Origin: Candidatus Woesearchaeota archaeon
GTDB lineage: Archaea; Nanobdellota; Nanobdellia; Woesearchaeales; ARS49
NCBI GenBank assembly: GCA_019322895.1
Contig: JAHWHZ010000002.1
Location: 124,001-188,000 of the forward strand
Direction of reading: 5' to 3'
Length of the DNA: 64,000 nt
This document shows, piece after piece, positions 33,810 through 40,764 of this stretch. Each line of letters starts with the position of its first letter. Positions within the stretch are counted from its first letter, which is position 1. The position numbers and the translations under genes are program-made. The notes under the pieces were generated by a model. The model was not told the DNA's origin. It searched no databases and saw only the letters and a list, made by a program, of their open reading frames with translations.

Positions 33810-34743
33810 ATTTCTGCACATCACAGATAGGGGCCATCTTCATGGTCAGCAAAGGCCCTACCATGTTTGTCACAATAACAGCCATCCTGTCAAGGCTGTC
33901 AAGGATTCTTGCATCATTAGGTGTTGCTGTCTTGAACAGCTTGTTTATCTGCTTTATCAGTTTCTTCTTGTCTTCAACCAATTTTCTTGTCTTTTCAATG
34001 CTGAACTTGAAATACAGTCTGAAAAAATCATTGAAAAGCTTGTTAAGGCTCTCAAATATCTTGAAAACCTCCTTGTTTGCTATTGTCAGGTTATTCTCAA
34101 GTATGTGCCTGCACAAGTACTTGTATTCATCGCCGAGGTTCTCAACCTCTTCAATGACATAATAAATCATCGGGACATCCTTTATCTTTGCAACACCTTT
34201 CTTGTTTATGATTCTCCTGCAGTAATTTGCAAACTTGTTCACAATGATGTCTCTCTCAATTATTTTCTTCAATAAATCCTTGTTTCCCTGCTTCAGGGCA
34301 TCTATTGAATCATCTGCAATTGAAATCAGCAGCAGGCATGTCCTTTTCAGCATGCTTTGCATATCTTCCTGGCCAAATGTTGATATCTCTTTTATTGTAC
34401 AGCTGTTGTTTGCCTGATGCATTATCTCAAAACCCAATAAATCCTTCAATGCCTTGTCAATCACCTGCATGCCGTCTGTCTTCTTGAAAGTCAAGTGAAT
34501 AGAATCTGCTCCTCCTTTATACAATGCACCTATGCATCCCTGGCTTATCACGCCGCAGGAATCCATGTCCAGGTGGCATTCCTTGATTGTCTCATAGCCC
34601 TTGTCAGCTGCTATGATCAGCTTTCCCATATCCTCTTTTATATCTAATTCATCACCAGCTTTAATGCCGTATTTCTTGGCCCATTTTGCTGGCAAAGAAA
34701 CTGTCAATGTGGCAGAGCCGTGCTTGACAACTTTTCGTTTCAT
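33799..34743 (-). CDS. AbrB-PhoU regulator, copy 1
   Basis: 314 aa. Residues 1-46 form a SpoVT/AbrB DNA-binding fold (VVKHGSATLTVSLPAKWAKK, GIKAGDELDI). Residues 100-310 are a helical PhoU-like domain. Archaeal proteins of this layout are annotated as phosphate uptake regulators, but no Pst genes are near. ATG 34743 follows GGAGGTG. Its promoter has a palindrome and the shared upstream motif. It flanks the protease-ATPase cluster on the left; a paralogue flanks it on the right. End overlaps the kinase-like gene by 11 bp. Confidence 0.88.
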   Translation of the reverse strand: MKRKVVKHGSATLTVSLPAKWAKKYGIKAGDELDIKEDMGKLIIAADKGYETIKECHLDMDSCGVISQGCIGALYKGGADSIHLTFKKTDGMQVIDKALKDLLGFEIMHQANNSCTIKEISTFGQEDMQSMLKRTCLLLISIADDSIDALKQGNKDLLKKIIERDIIVNKFANYCRRIINKKGVAKIKDVPMIYYVIEEVENLGDEYKYLCRHILENNLTIANKEVFKIFESLNKLFNDFFRLYFKFSIEKTRKLVEDKKKLIKQINKLFKTATPNDARILDSLDRMAVIVTNMVGPLLTMKMAPICDVQKFME

Positions 34744-34791
34744 GTGCACCTCCCAAGAAATATATAGATTTACAGATTTAAATACCTTTTG

Positions 34792-34815
34792 ACATAAATG
34801 TGTATTTATGTGTAC
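34792..34815 (-). promoter_or_regulatory. palindrome and upstream motif, copy 2
   Basis: ACATAAAT-GTGT-ATTTATGT (34792-34811) is a perfect inverted repeat; it overlaps TGTATTTATGTGTAC (34801-34815), the second copy of the shared motif. The TATA box of the AbrB-PhoU gene (minus strand GTATTTAAATC, about 34775-34785) lies about 16-20 bp downstream. AbrB-type proteins bind such sites, so autoregulation is possible. Confidence 0.6.
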
Positions 34816-35007
34816 TTACTCTTCAAGCATCTTCTCTAGTTCAGAACTAATCTTGTTCAGCTCGCAAAAAGTGACAACACCCTTTACTTTCTCATAGCCG
34901 AACTGCGACTCCATGATGTATTGCGCTCCCTGATACTTGCATTTGAAATCAGGGTATTTGCAGAACTGCATTGCCTGCAGTATGTACATGTATTCACAAA
35001 ATCTCAT
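34816..35007 (-). CDS. small Cys-rich protein, 63 aa
   Basis: Cys4, Cys16, Cys23 and Cys48; the piece FCKYPDFKCKY resembles YCILHNYECPY of the protein at 39103-39270 (aromatic-Cys-x6-Cys-x-Tyr). A zinc or iron-sulfur site is likely. GGTGA precedes the ATG. Part of the accessory cluster; function unknown. Confidence 0.72.
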   Translation of the reverse strand: MRFCEYMYILQAMQFCKYPDFKCKYQGAQYIMESQFGYEKVKGVVTFCELNKISSELEKMLEE

Positions 35008-35031
35008 GCCTTCACCGACAATTTTATATAG

Positions 35032-35078
35032 AAAAAGTGCCTATAGCATGAGTGGAAGTCTGCTATGCAGCACTTTTT
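35032..35078 (-). promoter_or_regulatory. leader hairpin element, copy A
   Basis: AAAAAGTGC (35032-35040) and GCACTTTTT (35070-35078) enclose an inner GCAT/ATGC pair and, in minus-strand sense, the core GCATAGCAGACTTCCA (35053-35068). It precedes the 63-aa gene by about 25 nt. Same core at copies B, C and D. Confidence 0.65.
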
Positions 35079-35109
35079 AGCCAGCTAGTTCTTCGGAATT
35101 AGTTGGCTA
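35078..35109 (+). ncRNA. 14-bp hairpin with UUCG tetraloop
   Basis: TAGCCAGCTAGTTC (35078-35091), loop TTCG, GAATTAGTTGGCTA (35096-35109). Read as plus-strand RNA it has 12 Watson-Crick and two G-U pairs closed by C(UUCG)G, a very stable loop; on the minus strand the two wobbles become A-C mismatches. A TATA-like ATTTTATATAG (35021-35031) on the plus strand would start a transcript near 35053. It overlaps the protease stop codon on the minus strand, so it could also be that gene's 3' end structure. Confidence 0.45.
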
Positions 35110-36150
35110 CTTTCTATATATGTATGAATAACCCTCTTTTCTCAGGAAATCCTTTATCTTGCCTATCTTCACTATCCCGCCTATGCCGTCTGCATAAAAT
35201 TTCAGCCTGCTGATGCCGACAAGCTCAAGCTTTTCTTTTCCATCTTCGTCTTTCACTATTCTCCACACTCCTCCGCCGCTGTTTCCTGGGTTTATCTGCG
35301 CAGAAGTGAAGTAGAAATTGTCGTCATAATCCCTGTGCGGGTCTCCTTCTGAAGTTATGATTCCCTGCGTCACCTGCTTGCTCAGGTCCAGTGGGTATCC
35401 TACTGCATACACTTTCTGCCCTGGCTTCACTGTCTTTGCATCAGCCCATTTTCCATCCCACGCATTATACCTGCGGATGGCTTTTTCATCAAGCTTCAGC
35501 AAGGTAAGGTCATCATTGTAGATGAAATCCCTGCCTCTCTCAGATGCATCAGTGTCTGCAAGCTCTGTTACTGCATCAATATACACTTTTTTTGCTCTTC
35601 CATTCTTGTCATAATCTGCTTTCCTGAACAATCCAAGCTTCTTGCTTTTCAATCGTCCGATGCCTACCCTGAAGCCAGGCTTTGCAACAGGCTTTGTCGC
35701 AACATAGCTTAATTCAGAATCACCTGCTTTCACTGTGCCTTCATAGAAGCTCTTGCCTGCTTTCTCTTTCATGCCAAGAGTGACAATCTGCTCAGGAGAT
35801 GCAGTTACATGGTCGCAGCTCAAGAAAAGCATTGTCTTTTCCTCAAGGTTCTTGTAAACCCCAAATGCAGAGCCGACAAAGCAAAGCTCTTTTTCTTCTG
35901 TTGTCTTGTTGCCTTTCATGTCAAAATACTCAAACTCATAAGTTGATACATTGACAAGCTTTTCTGTGGCTTCAAGAATCTCTTCAAGCCCCTCTTTTTT
36001 CTGTTTTTTGTTCTCTGGAAGCATCTGCAAAATCTCTGCCCGCAAACTCATCACATCATGCGCATACCATCCTGCTGCAGCTGTAGCGAGATAACTGAAA
36101 CAAATCGTGCCGACAGTCAATGCATTTACTAACTTGCTTTTTAATGACAT
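35107..36150 (-). CDS. membrane-anchored trypsin-like serine protease
   Basis: 347 aa. One membrane segment at about 9-28, then a helix to about 66 and a chymotrypsin-fold protease. Triad: His114 (LSCDHVTAS), Asp214 (NDDLTLLKL) and Ser291 (NPGNSGGGVW), with the substrate loop SAQINPGNSGG as in HtrA-type enzymes. No PDZ domain. The active site is probably outside the membrane. Starts 1 bp after the upstream gene's stop. In a cluster with an AAA ATPase. Confidence 0.9.
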   Translation of the reverse strand: MSLKSKLVNALTVGTICFSYLATAAAGWYAHDVMSLRAEILQMLPENKKQKKEGLEEILEATEKLVNVSTYEFEYFDMKGNKTTEEKELCFVGSAFGVYKNLEEKTMLFLSCDHVTASPEQIVTLGMKEKAGKSFYEGTVKAGDSELSYVATKPVAKPGFRVGIGRLKSKKLGLFRKADYDKNGRAKKVYIDAVTELADTDASERGRDFIYNDDLTLLKLDEKAIRRYNAWDGKWADAKTVKPGQKVYAVGYPLDLSKQVTQGIITSEGDPHRDYDDNFYFTSAQINPGNSGGGVWRIVKDEDGKEKLELVGISRLKFYADGIGGIVKIGKIKDFLRKEGYSYIYRK

Positions 36151-36151
36151 A

Positions 36152-36496
36152 TCAATCCCCTCCTGCTATTTTTTTCTCAAGATTAGAATACTTCTCGCGG
36201 ATCTTTTCGCGGATCTGCTCATCAGTAGGGAAACGCAGCGGAAGCGCGCCTTTGCCTTCGTTCAATCTCTGGATGTTGAGATCATACAGCTTTTTCACAA
36301 CTGTATAGCCTCTCAGCCGCACTCTTTCCTTGAAATCCTTCTCATCCTCAATGCCAAAGAAACTCAGCTCCTCTGTTGCATAGCGTATTATGTAGTTCAG
36401 GATGTTCATCCTATCTGGCTCGTCATAAAATTCTCTCAGAGAATTATAGTACTTGAATCCCCTGTCACCTAATTTTTCCATAAGTTCTTCATTCAT
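36152..36496 (-). CDS. hypothetical helical protein, 114 aa
   Basis: All-helical and charged (MNEELMEKLGDRGFKYYNSL; FPTDEQIREKIREKYSNLEK). The ATG at 36496 follows GGAG; the frame open to 36517 is not preferred because it enters the leader element. Translationally linked to the protease gene. Function unknown. Confidence 0.75.
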   Translation of the reverse strand: MNEELMEKLGDRGFKYYNSLREFYDEPDRMNILNYIIRYATEELSFFGIEDEKDFKERVRLRGYTVVKKLYDLNIQRLNEGKGALPLRFPTDEQIREKIREKYSNLEKKIAGGD

Positions 36497-36507
36497 TTTC
36501 TTCTCCA

Positions 36508-36550
36508 GAAAGAGCACGGCTAATTACGTGGAAGTCTGCTATGCTCCTTC
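36508..36550 (-). promoter_or_regulatory. leader hairpin element, copy B
   Basis: GAAAGAGCA (36508-36516) pairs with TGCTCCTTC (36542-36550); the single mismatch becomes a G-U pair when read as minus-strand RNA. Core GCATAGCAGACTTCCA at 36529-36544 (minus sense), identical to copy A over 16 bases. It sits between two genes of the same strand and just before GGAG of the 114-aa gene. Confidence 0.65.
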
Positions 36551-36862
36551 ATAATCCTTGTTCGGAAATATCTTGTCATACAAGGCAATCACTTTTTCTA
36601 CAAATGCATCCATTGATTCCTTGCTGTTAGTGGAATATTCTTTTTCAGACAATTTTTTTCTCAATTTTGTGTCCATTATTTTCGTGGTGATTGAGTAAGT
36701 GTTTTCATCATAATTTTCAAGGATAACAATCTCTGCCTTGACATTCATGCCATACTGCTTGGTATAGCATATCAAGCCGACATGAGACCTGTCCCAGCCC
36801 TCAGGCAGCTTGTCATCAATTGACTGCTCATCATCATTTAGGTTGAATTCTTCCCATCCCAT
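36539..36862 (-). CDS. hypothetical protein, 107 aa
   Basis: Soluble; beta-rich centre (VGLICYTKQYGMNVKAEIVI) and a C-terminal helix. 1 bp between its ATG and the stop of the zinc-ribbon gene. Its last codons lie in leader element B. No known family. Confidence 0.75.
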   Translation of the reverse strand: MGWEEFNLNDDEQSIDDKLPEGWDRSHVGLICYTKQYGMNVKAEIVILENYDENTYSITTKIMDTKLRKKLSEKEYSTNSKESMDAFVEKVIALYDKIFPNKDYEGA

Positions 36863-36863
36863 C

Positions 36864-37091
36864 TTATTCCTCCAGTTTTTTTCTTATCCACTTGTCCATC
36901 GCAGCAAAATCAAGCTCAGGAACTTCTTTTGAAGGCAGCATCTTTCTTTTCAGGACCTGCACCCTTGCTTTTTCAGGATCTTTTTCATCTATTGCGCACT
37001 GCGAGCAGCTGATGATGCTCTGCGGAAACTTTGATCTCACAAGGCCGTGGTGTCCGCAGCTTTTCTTGATCAAAGTCGTGTACTCAGTCAT
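36864..37091 (-). CDS. small zinc-ribbon protein, 75 aa
   Basis: Cys12-Gly-His-His, then Cys29 and Cys32 (IISCSQCA) form a likely zinc site of the CxHH...CxxC kind. The C-terminal half is helical (ELDFAAMDKWIRKKLEE). Overlaps the AAA gene by 8 bp, so it is probably translated with it and may be its adaptor. Confidence 0.75.
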   Translation of the reverse strand: MTEYTTLIKKSCGHHGLVRSKFPQSIISCSQCAIDEKDPEKARVQVLKRKMLPSKEVPELDFAAMDKWIRKKLEE

Positions 37092-37953
37092 TTTGAAAAC
37101 CTATTTTCTCCTTCTTGACAACCTGCATTGACTTGTTGTAGCGGTCAATCTGGTTGACCAAATCATTTGTAGAGACGGGCGGGGAATTTCTCAGCGTATG
37201 GACTTCATCGCGCATCTTTTTCCTGCAAACCCTGTCGATTATCTCTGCAATGTCAGCGCCACTATAGCCCTCAGAAATCTCTCCTAGATGCTGATAATTC
37301 ATGGAATCCATGAAGTTTTCAACAGTCGCGTATCTTTCCCTGTATTTCAGCTGAGCCTTGAAAATCTCTGCCCTTTCAACTGCATTTGGATGACCAATGC
37401 AAAGCTTTATGTCAAAGCGCCCCGCCCTGATTGTCGCTGGATCAAGCTGTGTCAGTTCCAGATTAGTGCAGCCAAGCACATAGACGCCTGAATCTGCGCG
37501 CAAGCCGTCCATATTGCGCAGGAAAGTCGTTACAATCTTGTGGTCTTCTTCATGCAGGCCGCTTCTTTTAAGGACAATATCATCAATCTCGTCAAAGAAC
37601 AAAATTGCCGCACCCTTTTTCTTTGCAAGGTCTCTTGCCTTGCTGAAATATTTCTGCAGGTTCCTCGGGCTCTCACCATACCATTTTGTCCAGATGTCTG
37701 ACTGCTTCACTGGAATCACTGGAAAAGAACAGGCAGATGCAAAAGCCTTCACCAGCATTGTCTTTCCATTGCCCTTTGGCCCGTATATCAAAATCCCTTT
37801 CGGAGGCTTGCAGCTCCATCTCTTGTACAGCTTCTGATATGCCAGCTCCTTGCTTAAGTTAATCAACTCATCTTTTGCCCCATGACAGCCGCCGACATCT
37901 TCCCATCTGAGTATTTCTTCCAATTCTTCCTTTTTGACCTCTTGTTTCATCAT
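37084..37953 (-). CDS. AAA ATPase, single-domain
   Basis: 289 aa. WEDVGGCHGAKDEL start of the AAA module, Walker A GPKGNGKT (58-65), Walker B ILFFDE (117-122), and the second region of homology with Arg176 and Arg179 (DPATIRAGRFD). All parts of an active classical AAA protein are present, but there is no N-terminal coil or second domain as in proteasomal ATPases or Cdc48. It could be a remodeller serving the protease or the small zinc proteins of the cluster. Confidence 0.92.
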   Translation of the reverse strand: MMKQEVKKEELEEILRWEDVGGCHGAKDELINLSKELAYQKLYKRWSCKPPKGILIYGPKGNGKTMLVKAFASACSFPVIPVKQSDIWTKWYGESPRNLQKYFSKARDLAKKKGAAILFFDEIDDIVLKRSGLHEEDHKIVTTFLRNMDGLRADSGVYVLGCTNLELTQLDPATIRAGRFDIKLCIGHPNAVERAEIFKAQLKYRERYATVENFMDSMNYQHLGEISEGYSGADIAEIIDRVCRKKMRDEVHTLRNSPPVSTNDLVNQIDRYNKSMQVVKKEKIGFQND

Positions 37954-37954
37954 T

Positions 37955-38704
37955 TTAGAGGCTCACCCGTATCATGTGTTTATCGCCGTGCAGCTTTATC
38001 TTGGGGCTTCCTTTTCTCATCATCTCATAGCCTTTCATCTGCCCGTAGCTTCCCCAATGTTCGAGGTAAGATCCGCCAAGAATGAAATGTTTCTCTCCTT
38101 CCACAACCTGCTTGTTTCTCTTGTCAATCCTGTAGAATATCCTTGTGTGATGGCTCAGCTGGTGCACATGTCCTGAGACATACACTTCCACGTCAACCAT
38201 GTTTGCCAAATCAATTGCAGATTTTATTTTTGTGTGAGGCAGTTTTGCCCCAGAATGGCCGTGGCAGGTGTATAATGTGTAATTTTCTTTTCCGACCTTA
38301 AAATAATGCAGGACACCATCACCAAAATATTTCACACCCAGCATCTTTGAAACCATCTTTGTGATATTTGCACCAGAATGCTTGAAAATCCTGAACTCAT
38401 GATTTCCTCTATGCAAGCCTAACAGCCTTCCTTTATTTGCAAGAGGCGTGTATAATTCAACAACATCATCAATCTGCTGCTGCACAATCTTTTCCTGCTC
38501 AAACACACCTGCCCCTACAGAATCTTTTGTTGCAGTCTCCATCAAGTCGCCGCCGTCAATCACATACACATTAGGTTGTTCCAAGCACCACTCAAGATTT
38601 TCCTTGAACAATTCCTTGTCACAATACTTGCTTCCGTAATGCACATCAGTGATGTAGACCAAGACCAGTTTGTCTAGATTGAACTTTGCAGTATGCAGCC
38701 TCAT
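37955..38704 (-). CDS. calcineurin-like metallophosphoesterase
   Basis: 249 aa. All five motifs visible: ITDVHYGS, VIDGGDLMET, LHRGNHEFR, TCHGHSG and VSGHVHQLS. A Cys in place of a hydrophobic residue before GHSG is not significant. Enzymes of this fold cleave phosphomono- or diesters, including cyclic nucleotides and DNA ends. First gene of the AAA operon, 1 bp from it. GAGGGG precedes the ATG. Confidence 0.9.
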   Translation of the reverse strand: MRLHTAKFNLDKLVLVYITDVHYGSKYCDKELFKENLEWCLEQPNVYVIDGGDLMETATKDSVGAGVFEQEKIVQQQIDDVVELYTPLANKGRLLGLHRGNHEFRIFKHSGANITKMVSKMLGVKYFGDGVLHYFKVGKENYTLYTCHGHSGAKLPHTKIKSAIDLANMVDVEVYVSGHVHQLSHHTRIFYRIDKRNKQVVEGEKHFILGGSYLEHWGSYGQMKGYEMMRKGSPKIKLHGDKHMIRVSL

Positions 38705-38715
38705 TTTTCCCCTCT

Positions 38716-38757
38716 AGAAAGAGCATTTAAATTTTGGAAGTCAGCTATGCCCTTTCT
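38716..38757 (-). promoter_or_regulatory. leader hairpin element, copy C
   Basis: AGAAAGAGCAT (38716-38726) pairs with ATGCCCTTTCT (38747-38757), again with a G-U pair only in minus-strand RNA. Core GCATAGCTGACTTCCA (38735-38750, minus sense) differs from copies A and B by one base. It is 12-53 nt before the metallophosphoesterase ATG. Confidence 0.65.
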
Positions 38758-38811
38758 TGATTATTAGTATGGTCTTTAAATCATATATACTTATTCTATA
38801 TGACGCATATG

Positions 38812-38859
38812 TTATATATTTTAGACGGGAAATGTTTACGTTTGTGTTTACGTGTTTAC
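38812..38859 (-). promoter_or_regulatory. minus-strand promoter with upstream motif, copy 3
   Basis: TATA box AAAATATATAAC (minus strand, about 38812-38823) with TGTGTTTACGTGTTTAC (38843-38859, plus-strand writing) about 20 bp upstream. A further GTTTACGT at 38834-38841 gives a direct repeat with 12-bp spacing. Drives the metallophosphoesterase-AAA-protease genes. Confidence 0.58.
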
Positions 38860-39116
38860 AAATCTCCTGAAAGCTTCCTGACAATCTTCTCAAGAACAAC
38901 AGCGCCGACTGCTTTTGTAAAGTTCCGGATTCTTTCCGGATCTGCTTTTGCTATGCTGTCAAAAAAATCCTCAAAAAAATTAAAAGCATATATCTCGCAG
39001 TTCAGGTATCTTCTCTTGATGCAGTGCTTTCTCTCATATCTTGTCTTTTCTTTCTCAGACTCAAAGCTCTGCGCGCACTTCATTGTGTTATGATAAGGGC
39101 ATTTATTTGGAATCAT
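38856..39116 (-). CDS. small Cys-rich protein, 86 aa
   Basis: Cys6, Cys14, Cys32 and Cys40 in a C-x7-C-x17-C-x7-C arrangement (NKCPYHNTMKC; HCIKRRYLNCEIY), then a helical tail. GGAGGTGG before the ATG is strong. Overlaps the end of the next small Cys-rich gene by 14 bp. A metal- or iron-sulfur-binding role is likely; family unknown. Confidence 0.75.
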   Translation of the reverse strand: MIPNKCPYHNTMKCAQSFESEKEKTRYERKHCIKRRYLNCEIYAFNFFEDFFDSIAKADPERIRNFTKAVGAVVLEKIVRKLSGDL

Positions 39117-39270
39117 CTTTCCACCTCCTTAATTTGCAGTAAGAAATCCTTTGGATGACATCCTTCAACTGATAAGGGCACTCATAATTGTGCAATATGC
39201 AGTAATGCACATCTTTTTCCGGACAATCTCCGCCTTTTTTGATACATTCTTTTACCTTTTTTTCCAACAT
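39103..39270 (-). CDS. small Cys-rich protein, 55 aa
   Basis: MLEKKVKECIKKGGDCPEKD, then HYCILHNYECPY and a final YCKLRRW: five cysteines in 55 residues. The ATG at 39270 follows AAAGGTGG by 4 nt; the longer frame is not supported. Similar pattern to the 63-aa and 86-aa genes of the cluster, so three small Cys proteins may share a role. Confidence 0.73.
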   Translation of the reverse strand: MLEKKVKECIKKGGDCPEKDVHYCILHNYECPYQLKDVIQRISYCKLRRWKDDSK

Positions 39271-39293
39271 TTTGACCACCTTTTTACTATGAA

Positions 39294-39370
39294 GGTGCTG
39301 CACAATCGGGAGTGAAGCGCACAAGAACTATGCGGCCAATACGTGGGTAATACATATGGCGTGCAGCACC
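39294..39370 (-). promoter_or_regulatory. leader inverted repeat, copy E (long form)
   Basis: Perfect 10-bp arms GGTGCTGCAC (39294-39303) and GTGCAGCACC (39361-39370) around 57 nt. In minus sense the loop holds GCATAG and CTTCACTC, pieces of the core of copies A-C, split by an insertion. Located before the 55-aa gene. Confidence 0.55.
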
Positions 39371-39376
39371 CTTTGA

Positions 39377-39709
39377 TTATCTTTCATACCACCTTATCTT
39401 CCCGCTTTTTTCGAGATAGACCCCGATGCACCTCGCTTTTTTCTTACAGTAATCACGAAAATACCTGTATCCTGTTTCAAGCTGTTTTGTGAGCTTCTGC
39501 AAAGCCCTCTTGTGGCTGCTTGACTTAACCTCGACAAGCACCAAGTCATTGTTTTCCAGCTCAAAAGCAAGGTCTGGACAACAAACCAACTGACCATTCT
39601 CATCATAGCACGGCAATTCTTCTTCAGAAGCAACCACGCCCTCAAGGCCGATGATTCCAGGGTCCTCCCTGATCCTGTTCTTTAGCAAATCATGCTTTGA
39701 TTGCTTCAT
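39377..39709 (-). CDS. PD-(D/E)xK nuclease-like protein, 110 aa
   Basis: Active-site line CCPDLAFELENNDLVLVEVKSS: Asp46, Glu60 and Lys62 in the PD...ExK spacing, followed by the usual helix (HKRALQKLTKQLETGY). Minimal nuclease fold without a DNA-binding domain. Related small proteins are Holliday-junction resolvase-like or restriction-type nucleases. The ATG is in the sequence GTGCTGCATG, shared with the divergent regulator's leader. Confidence 0.78.
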   Translation of the reverse strand: MKQSKHDLLKNRIREDPGIIGLEGVVASEEELPCYDENGQLVCCPDLAFELENNDLVLVEVKSSSHKRALQKLTKQLETGYRYFRDYCKKKARCIGVYLEKSGKIRWYER

Positions 39710-39721
39710 GCAGCACTAAGG

Positions 39722-39744
39722 AAGAGGTTGGAAGTCTGCCTCTT
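39722..39744 (-). promoter_or_regulatory. leader hairpin element, copy D
   Basis: AAGAGG (39722-39727) and CCTCTT (39739-39744) with the core GGCAGACTTCCAA in the loop (minus sense). The shortest copy; 13 nt before the nuclease-like gene's ATG. A related GCGACTTCCCAAC occurs at 39807-39819 in plus sense before the divergent AbrB-PhoU gene. Confidence 0.6.
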
Positions 39745-39837
39745 GTACACATTATATGCACGGAAAATATATATACCTAACCCATATAACATATATGCAA
39801 TATAGCGCGACTTCCCAACTATATATGAGGTGCTGCA

Positions 39838-40764
39838 ATGGAATTCCGGAAAATAATCGGGTTTGGAAAATCAAGTTTTGTTATTTCTCTGCCAAAAAAC
39901 TGGACTGTAAGAAATAACCTGCAGAAAGGCGATATCTTGTATCTGCGCGAAGAAGACCAGACACTTGTTCTCAGTGCAAAAGAGAAAAGACTTGTGAAAG
40001 AGCCGAAAAAAATCGTCATACGGACAGACAGCAAATCAGTTGAAAAGATACAGGCAGAGATTGTTGCTGCTTATTTGTCTAATTATGACATATTTGAGAT
40101 TAAAGGAATCAATCTAAAGGACAATTCTCCTGAAATAAAGAAAATAATCCGGAATCTGGCCGGGATTGAGCTTTTAGAGCAGGACTCCAGCAAAATATTG
40201 GCAAAAGACTTGATGGATACGCGCGAGATTTCAATTGAAACTATAATCAGAAGGATTGATATTATAATAAGATCAATGATAAAGGATTCAATGAGTTCTT
40301 TGCATGAAGATTTCTATGACAGCATATTTCACCGGGACATTGATATTAATAGATTGGTGTTCTTGGTGAAAAGAGTTATTAAATCTGCTTTTTCAGACCA
40401 GCATACTGCAAAGAAATTAGGAAGGAGCAGCCTGGAATTATTAAAAGACTGGAATGTTGTCTCGCTTCTAGAATCAATTGGCGATGAAATCAAGAGAATC
40501 GCAAGAGAATTCAAGTATGCAAATGCAAAATACATCAAAGAATTGAAAAAGATGAACAATGCATTAGGCGAGCATTATTTTGCCTTGATGAAAGCATACC
40601 ACACAAAAAAACCAGAAGCAGCTTATACTGTTGAACTCGGCCACAAGAAAAGAATTGAGATGCTTGAGAAGTTAGAAAAGAAAACAAAAGAGACAAAGTT
40701 GATCAATCATATGAAAACATTGGAAGCAAATCTGAAGAATATGGCTAGAGGGATTATGGCTTAA
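39838..40764 (+). CDS. AbrB-PhoU regulator, copy 2
   Basis: 308 aa. N-terminal SpoVT/AbrB fold (FGKSSFVISLPKNWTVRNNL, QKGDILYL) and a helical PhoU-like C-terminal domain. Paralogue of the gene at 33799-34743, at the other edge of the cluster. GAGGTG precedes the ATG. Its leader has GCGACTTCCCAAC (39807-39819), a form of the cluster's leader core, so it may belong to the same regulatory circuit. Confidence 0.87.
   Translation: MEFRKIIGFGKSSFVISLPKNWTVRNNLQKGDILYLREEDQTLVLSAKEKRLVKEPKKIVIRTDSKSVEKIQAEIVAAYLSNYDIFEIKGINLKDNSPEIKKIIRNLAGIELLEQDSSKILAKDLMDTREISIETIIRRIDIIIRSMIKDSMSSLHEDFYDSIFHRDIDINRLVFLVKRVIKSAFSDQHTAKKLGRSSLELLKDWNVVSLLESIGDEIKRIAREFKYANAKYIKELKKMNNALGEHYFALMKAYHTKKPEAAYTVELGHKKRIEMLEKLEKKTKETKLINHMKTLEANLKNMARGIMA

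Noticed and set aside
35032..39744. Integron attC sites between cassettes
   Set aside because: The hairpins lie between same-strand genes, but there is no GTT/AAC core, no paired R/L boxes and no integrase gene in the window.
20593..40764. Prophage or integrated plasmid
   Set aside because: No integrase, replication protein, capsid or terminase gene, and no flanking direct repeat or tRNA-embedded attachment site was seen.
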